Below, piece after piece: positions 57,348 to 60,000 of a stretch of DNA of 60,000 nucleotides. Numbering within the stretch: position 1 is the first letter of the stretch; every line of letters starts with the position of its first letter. A program made the translations under genes and the position numbers. A model generated the notes under the pieces. The model did no database searches, was not told where the DNA came from, and saw only the letters and a program-made list of their open reading frames with translations. Location: positions 33,726,501 to 33,786,500 of the forward strand of contig NC_092672.1 of NCBI RefSeq assembly GCF_964355755.1, written 5' to 3'. The DNA comes from Antedon mediterranea (Eukaryota; Echinodermata; Crinoidea; Comatulida; Antedonidae).

Positions 57348-57589
57348 GTAAGCATTTCATTTAAAATAAAAATATTAATTATATCCGTTTTAATTAGCTG
57401 AGCAGTTTAGAGCAGTGGTAATTATGTATGTATGTATGTAATGTAATTATAGGGTAATGCGTTTAAAATGGATATGAAAGGATTTTAAAATTTCACAAAA
57501 AAGACTTTGTATGAATCCTTTTAATGTTAATAAACAGCACACAAAAAATTAGATTCAAATACCTAGTAGAAATTGAGAAATAAACAAAT

Positions 57590-58169
57590 TAAATTTTGGT
57601 ATAAAACGTCCGCAAAATGGCCGACCAACTGGCACGCCATCTTAATTTTTATGAACGTTCTATACGCACGTACGAGATCGTCAAATTTAGAGTTTGAAAC
57701 ACCCGGGGTTGTAGCCACGGCAGCAGTCGTTTTGTGATTGGTTAATGAATTTTAATACAGTCCAATCACCGCCTTGTCTCGTTCGCGGACTGTGTGGTGT
57801 AAACAAAATAAACAAACCCATGCTACACGAGACTCGCGTGTTGCAAGCTCCCTGTTGCTGCAGTCGTAGAAAATATCGATATTTCACAAATCAATAAAAA
57901 GTTATGTCTGCAAAGATTGTACGTGAAAAGAAGAAAGTGTGTATTTGTACTTCTCACACTAAACCACTCACGCAGACTACAAATTAGGCTAGGTCTAGTA
58001 GACTATAGTTTCTTCTAAATTCGCTAGTAGTAGGCTAGGCCTACACACATGGAGTTACTCCATGGCCTACAGTACAAGAGAGTAGCAGTCGCCGGTCCAC
58101 CGACGAACCTCCAGGAAGTGGACAAGGCGCGGGCGTAGACGTATGTAAAAGGCGACGTAAATAAAAAAG
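57590..58169 (+). promoter_or_regulatory. CpG-rich island with paired CCAAT boxes
   Basis: Many CpGs (TCTCGTTCGCGGAC, GTCGCCGGTCCACCGACGAA, GGCGCGGGCG) in an otherwise CpG-poor intron. GTGATTGG at 57734-57741 faces CCAATCAC at 57772-57779, two CCAAT boxes in opposite orientation. This looks like a promoter, possibly of an internal or alternative transcript. Confidence 0.4.
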
Positions 58170-58735
58170 GTAAGCTTGTGTTGAACTTGTTTTTGGCTCG
58201 GACTTTTGTTATTGACTAATATAGTAATATAATAATACTAATAATTAAAGTAGAGCAGAGGAGGTGAGGCCGAGAGGATTATTATAGTTTAGTTAGTAAC
58301 TGTAGTGTAATTAAATAATAACCTCTTTCTGTTTGTTACCAAGTCATAAAATATAATAATACTATAGGGCCTAGAGGTAGGATTGAATAAAAATAATAGT
58401 ACATTTCCATCCATTTATTGGTCTTATCTTTGCAGATTTATGGAATCAACAGTACATGAGATGGCTTTGAAGAACTGTAATAGTACTAGTAATAAAATTG
58501 TAAACATCAAATTATATGGCAGAAATAGTGTGTGGAATGAATTTTATTGAACAAATGTATCATAATGAGTTTGGAACAAGCAGGATTTTTCAAACAGGAC
58601 ATAAATTACTTTTGAGACCTGAGTGATACATTTTAATTCTATCAACACCAGCCAGCTCCATCATATTCAAGAGATGGATTCTTTCATAAATGTCCATTGT
58701 ACATAGTATTTGGCTAAATAAATAAAAAAAGAAGT
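57900..58735 (+). ncRNA. candidate two-exon transcript in mTOR intron 47
   Basis: After the CpG island a strong donor (G then GTAAGC) follows 58169. A good acceptor (ATCTTTGCAG) ends at 58435, and two overlapping AATAAA signals lie at 58719-58728. The only reading frames are below 30 codons (from ATG at 57904 and 58050), so a noncoding RNA or micropeptide is most likely if it is transcribed. The structure is predicted from sites alone. Confidence 0.25.
58050..58064. repeat. 15-bp ATGGAG palindrome
   Basis: ATGGAGT, one base, ACTCCAT. GGCCTACA occurs before and after it, though not directly abutting on the left. Shortest member of the palindrome set. Confidence 0.6.
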
Positions 58736-58793
58736 ACAGTAGTGGTTTATTTGTTTATATTTGTTTTTATTTGTTTTTTGTTTGTTTTATCTT

Positions 58794-59088
58794 TATACTG
58801 GGTGACCTCTTCAGTCAAAGACTGATCTCCCAGAGGGCCCAGTTGGTGATCAGTGGCTGTGATGTACTAATACACCGGGGTAACCCCCTACTCATCTCGA
58901 AGATGTACTAGGTTCTTTAAAGTGCACACGAGCAAGTTGTGTACACTGGACCTACGGTTTATAGTCCTTATCCGAGAAGACTCGTTCTACCACCAGAACC
59001 ACGGAGTGAGTGAGCCTCGAACCCCTGCCGATGTTATGGCTACGTGATTACGGTTCCACTGTCTTAACCGCTCGGCCACTCACACCCA
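58794..59088 (-). repeat. tRNA-derived SINE copy 2
   Basis: A close match to 6161-6457 in the same orientation. The minus-strand head has TGGCCGAGCGGTTAAGACAG and B box GGTTCGAGGCT. The body ends in CCCAGTATAAAGATAAAAC then an A-rich tail. Outside the tRNA head the similarity remains high, so the family may be young. Confidence 0.88.
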
Positions 59089-60000
59089 GACCCATTTAGA
59101 TGGTTAAAAACAAACACTATATGATGCACTGCTACTAGTGTACTGTCTGGTAGTACATTACCATAGTTACAGTATGACTGTAACCCTAGCACTCGCGTCT
59201 AAAGAATTCTATTATGCATATTTTACTATTCTTCATAAATATTTAGTTCTGTAATTTTAATTGTCTGCGCTCATTCTATACTTGGTGTCTTAGTATACTG
59301 CATGAATGTATCGTGCAAGCATGATCCAAGTAGCATCTATTATAAAGTACTCTGGGTATCTTTCTATTCACCTGAAAAAAGGAAAATGAATAAGCACATG
59401 TTTATCTGCCCTCAAAACAAAATAATAATTTAGTATAATGTATTATGTAGGTTTGATCAACAGTTTAAAATAGCAATGCTCAGTATCTGTTACCTTAATA
59501 TTATAATTTTACTCTAACATTTGCGCTTCCATTCCAATCAATAAATACATTTGCTTATCCCGTCCATCAATTATCATAATTGCACTCCAATTATAGACCT
59601 GTAGGTAGGTAAAAATACAAATGAATTGTTTATTTACTGTATACTGTACTGTATATTGTACTGTATATGATACTAGCTGAAATACCCTAACTAGGCCTGG
59701 CCTGTTATAACCTTTATTACTACATTAGAGAAAATCCAACTCTATTCATTTTATTGGGAATCATAATATTTAGTATTCAGTGTTGCCTAGCCTACTAGCT
59801 AGTAGGGCGGCATGTAATAACAAACAAATATTTTAATAATACGTTAGTCAGGACACTACAGCACACAACAATATTAATAAACGTACTTATAAATAATGTG
59901 TATATACATAATACAGTAACACAATTGTGCCTACCATTAACACCCTCAACGATACATCAAGGAGCATACGCTCTCAGCTCACCTCTCTGGCCGGGCGGCG

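Larger units (their letters stand above)
57348..60000 (+). other. start of mTOR intron 47 to window end
   Basis: No exon continuing GLGDR into HPSN and DFG was found. Contains the CpG-rich unit and SINE listed separately. 59100-60000 is AT-rich with GGCCTAG-type motifs near 59690-59800. The last 60 bases turn CpG-rich (GGCCGGGCGGCG) and continue beyond the window. Confidence 0.75.

Noticed and set aside
57348-60000. Remaining kinase exons (HPSN, DFG, FATC)
   Set aside because: Looked for in the + frames and not found. The gene probably continues past 60000.

Overview
This is an AT-rich, intron-rich, repeat-dense animal genomic window. It is dominated by one gene on the + strand, the ortholog of the serine/threonine kinase mTOR (target of rapamycin). 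Forty-seven coding exons can be placed by conserved protein sequence, GT-AG borders and unbroken reading phase. They span 2683 to 57347 and give 2296 complete codons plus two bases of the next. The model starts at an ATG preceded by an in-frame stop and runs through the N-terminal HEAT repeats, M-HEAT, FAT domain, FRB (rapamycin-binding) domain and kinase N-lobe. It stops inside the catalytic loop (GLGDR), so the last part of the kinase and the FATC tail must lie beyond the window. Protein similarity to vertebrate mTOR, intron density, a C1q/collagen gene and the mix of tRNA-, 5S- and TIR-type elements suggest an invertebrate deuterostome, most likely an echinoderm. The species cannot be fixed from the sequence alone.

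Layout. 1-1510 is a 61-bp satellite array. 1510-2682 is the mTOR upstream region, with low-complexity DNA, a CpG-rich patch and a probable 5' UTR exon edge. 2683-30358 carries exons 1-38, separated by introns of roughly 0.1-2.7 kb, many holding one or more repeat insertions. 30359-54549 is one 24.2-kb intron inside the FAT-coding part. It works as a sink for mobile elements and also holds a complete intronless gene on the minus strand (33706-34557) for a secreted collagen-like protein with a C1q domain. 54550-57347 is a compact block of exons 39-47 coding the end of FAT, the FRB and the kinase N-lobe. 57348-60000 is intron 47, or at least holds no recognisable mTOR exon. It has a CpG-rich island with paired CCAAT boxes, a possible two-exon noncoding unit with a polyadenylation signal, and a tRNA-derived SINE.

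Repeats. At least five small interspersed families recur in the introns. MITE-A and MITE-B have inverted ends and TTAA-like flanks. Repeat-C is about 260 bp, and some copies carry an NF1-like palindrome. Repeat-D has ends with the palindrome CTGCAGTTACTGCAG or close forms. MITE-E has pogo-like ends. Single larger TIR elements lie at 11607-12864, 38287-38677, 42327-44799, 49180-49462 and 50861-51046. SINEs of tRNA origin, and one of combined 5S rRNA and tRNA-like origin, are present. The most unusual signals are a set of tiny perfect palindromes that begin ATGGAG, two of them flanked by 9-bp repeats, and a decayed, internally deleted copy of mTOR exon 33 inside the preceding intron.

Functionally the window is a growth-control locus. 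mTOR is the catalytic core of TORC1 and TORC2. The nested C1q-like protein is a probable secreted trimer-forming lectin or immune-type protein, with no evident pathway link to mTOR beyond its location.
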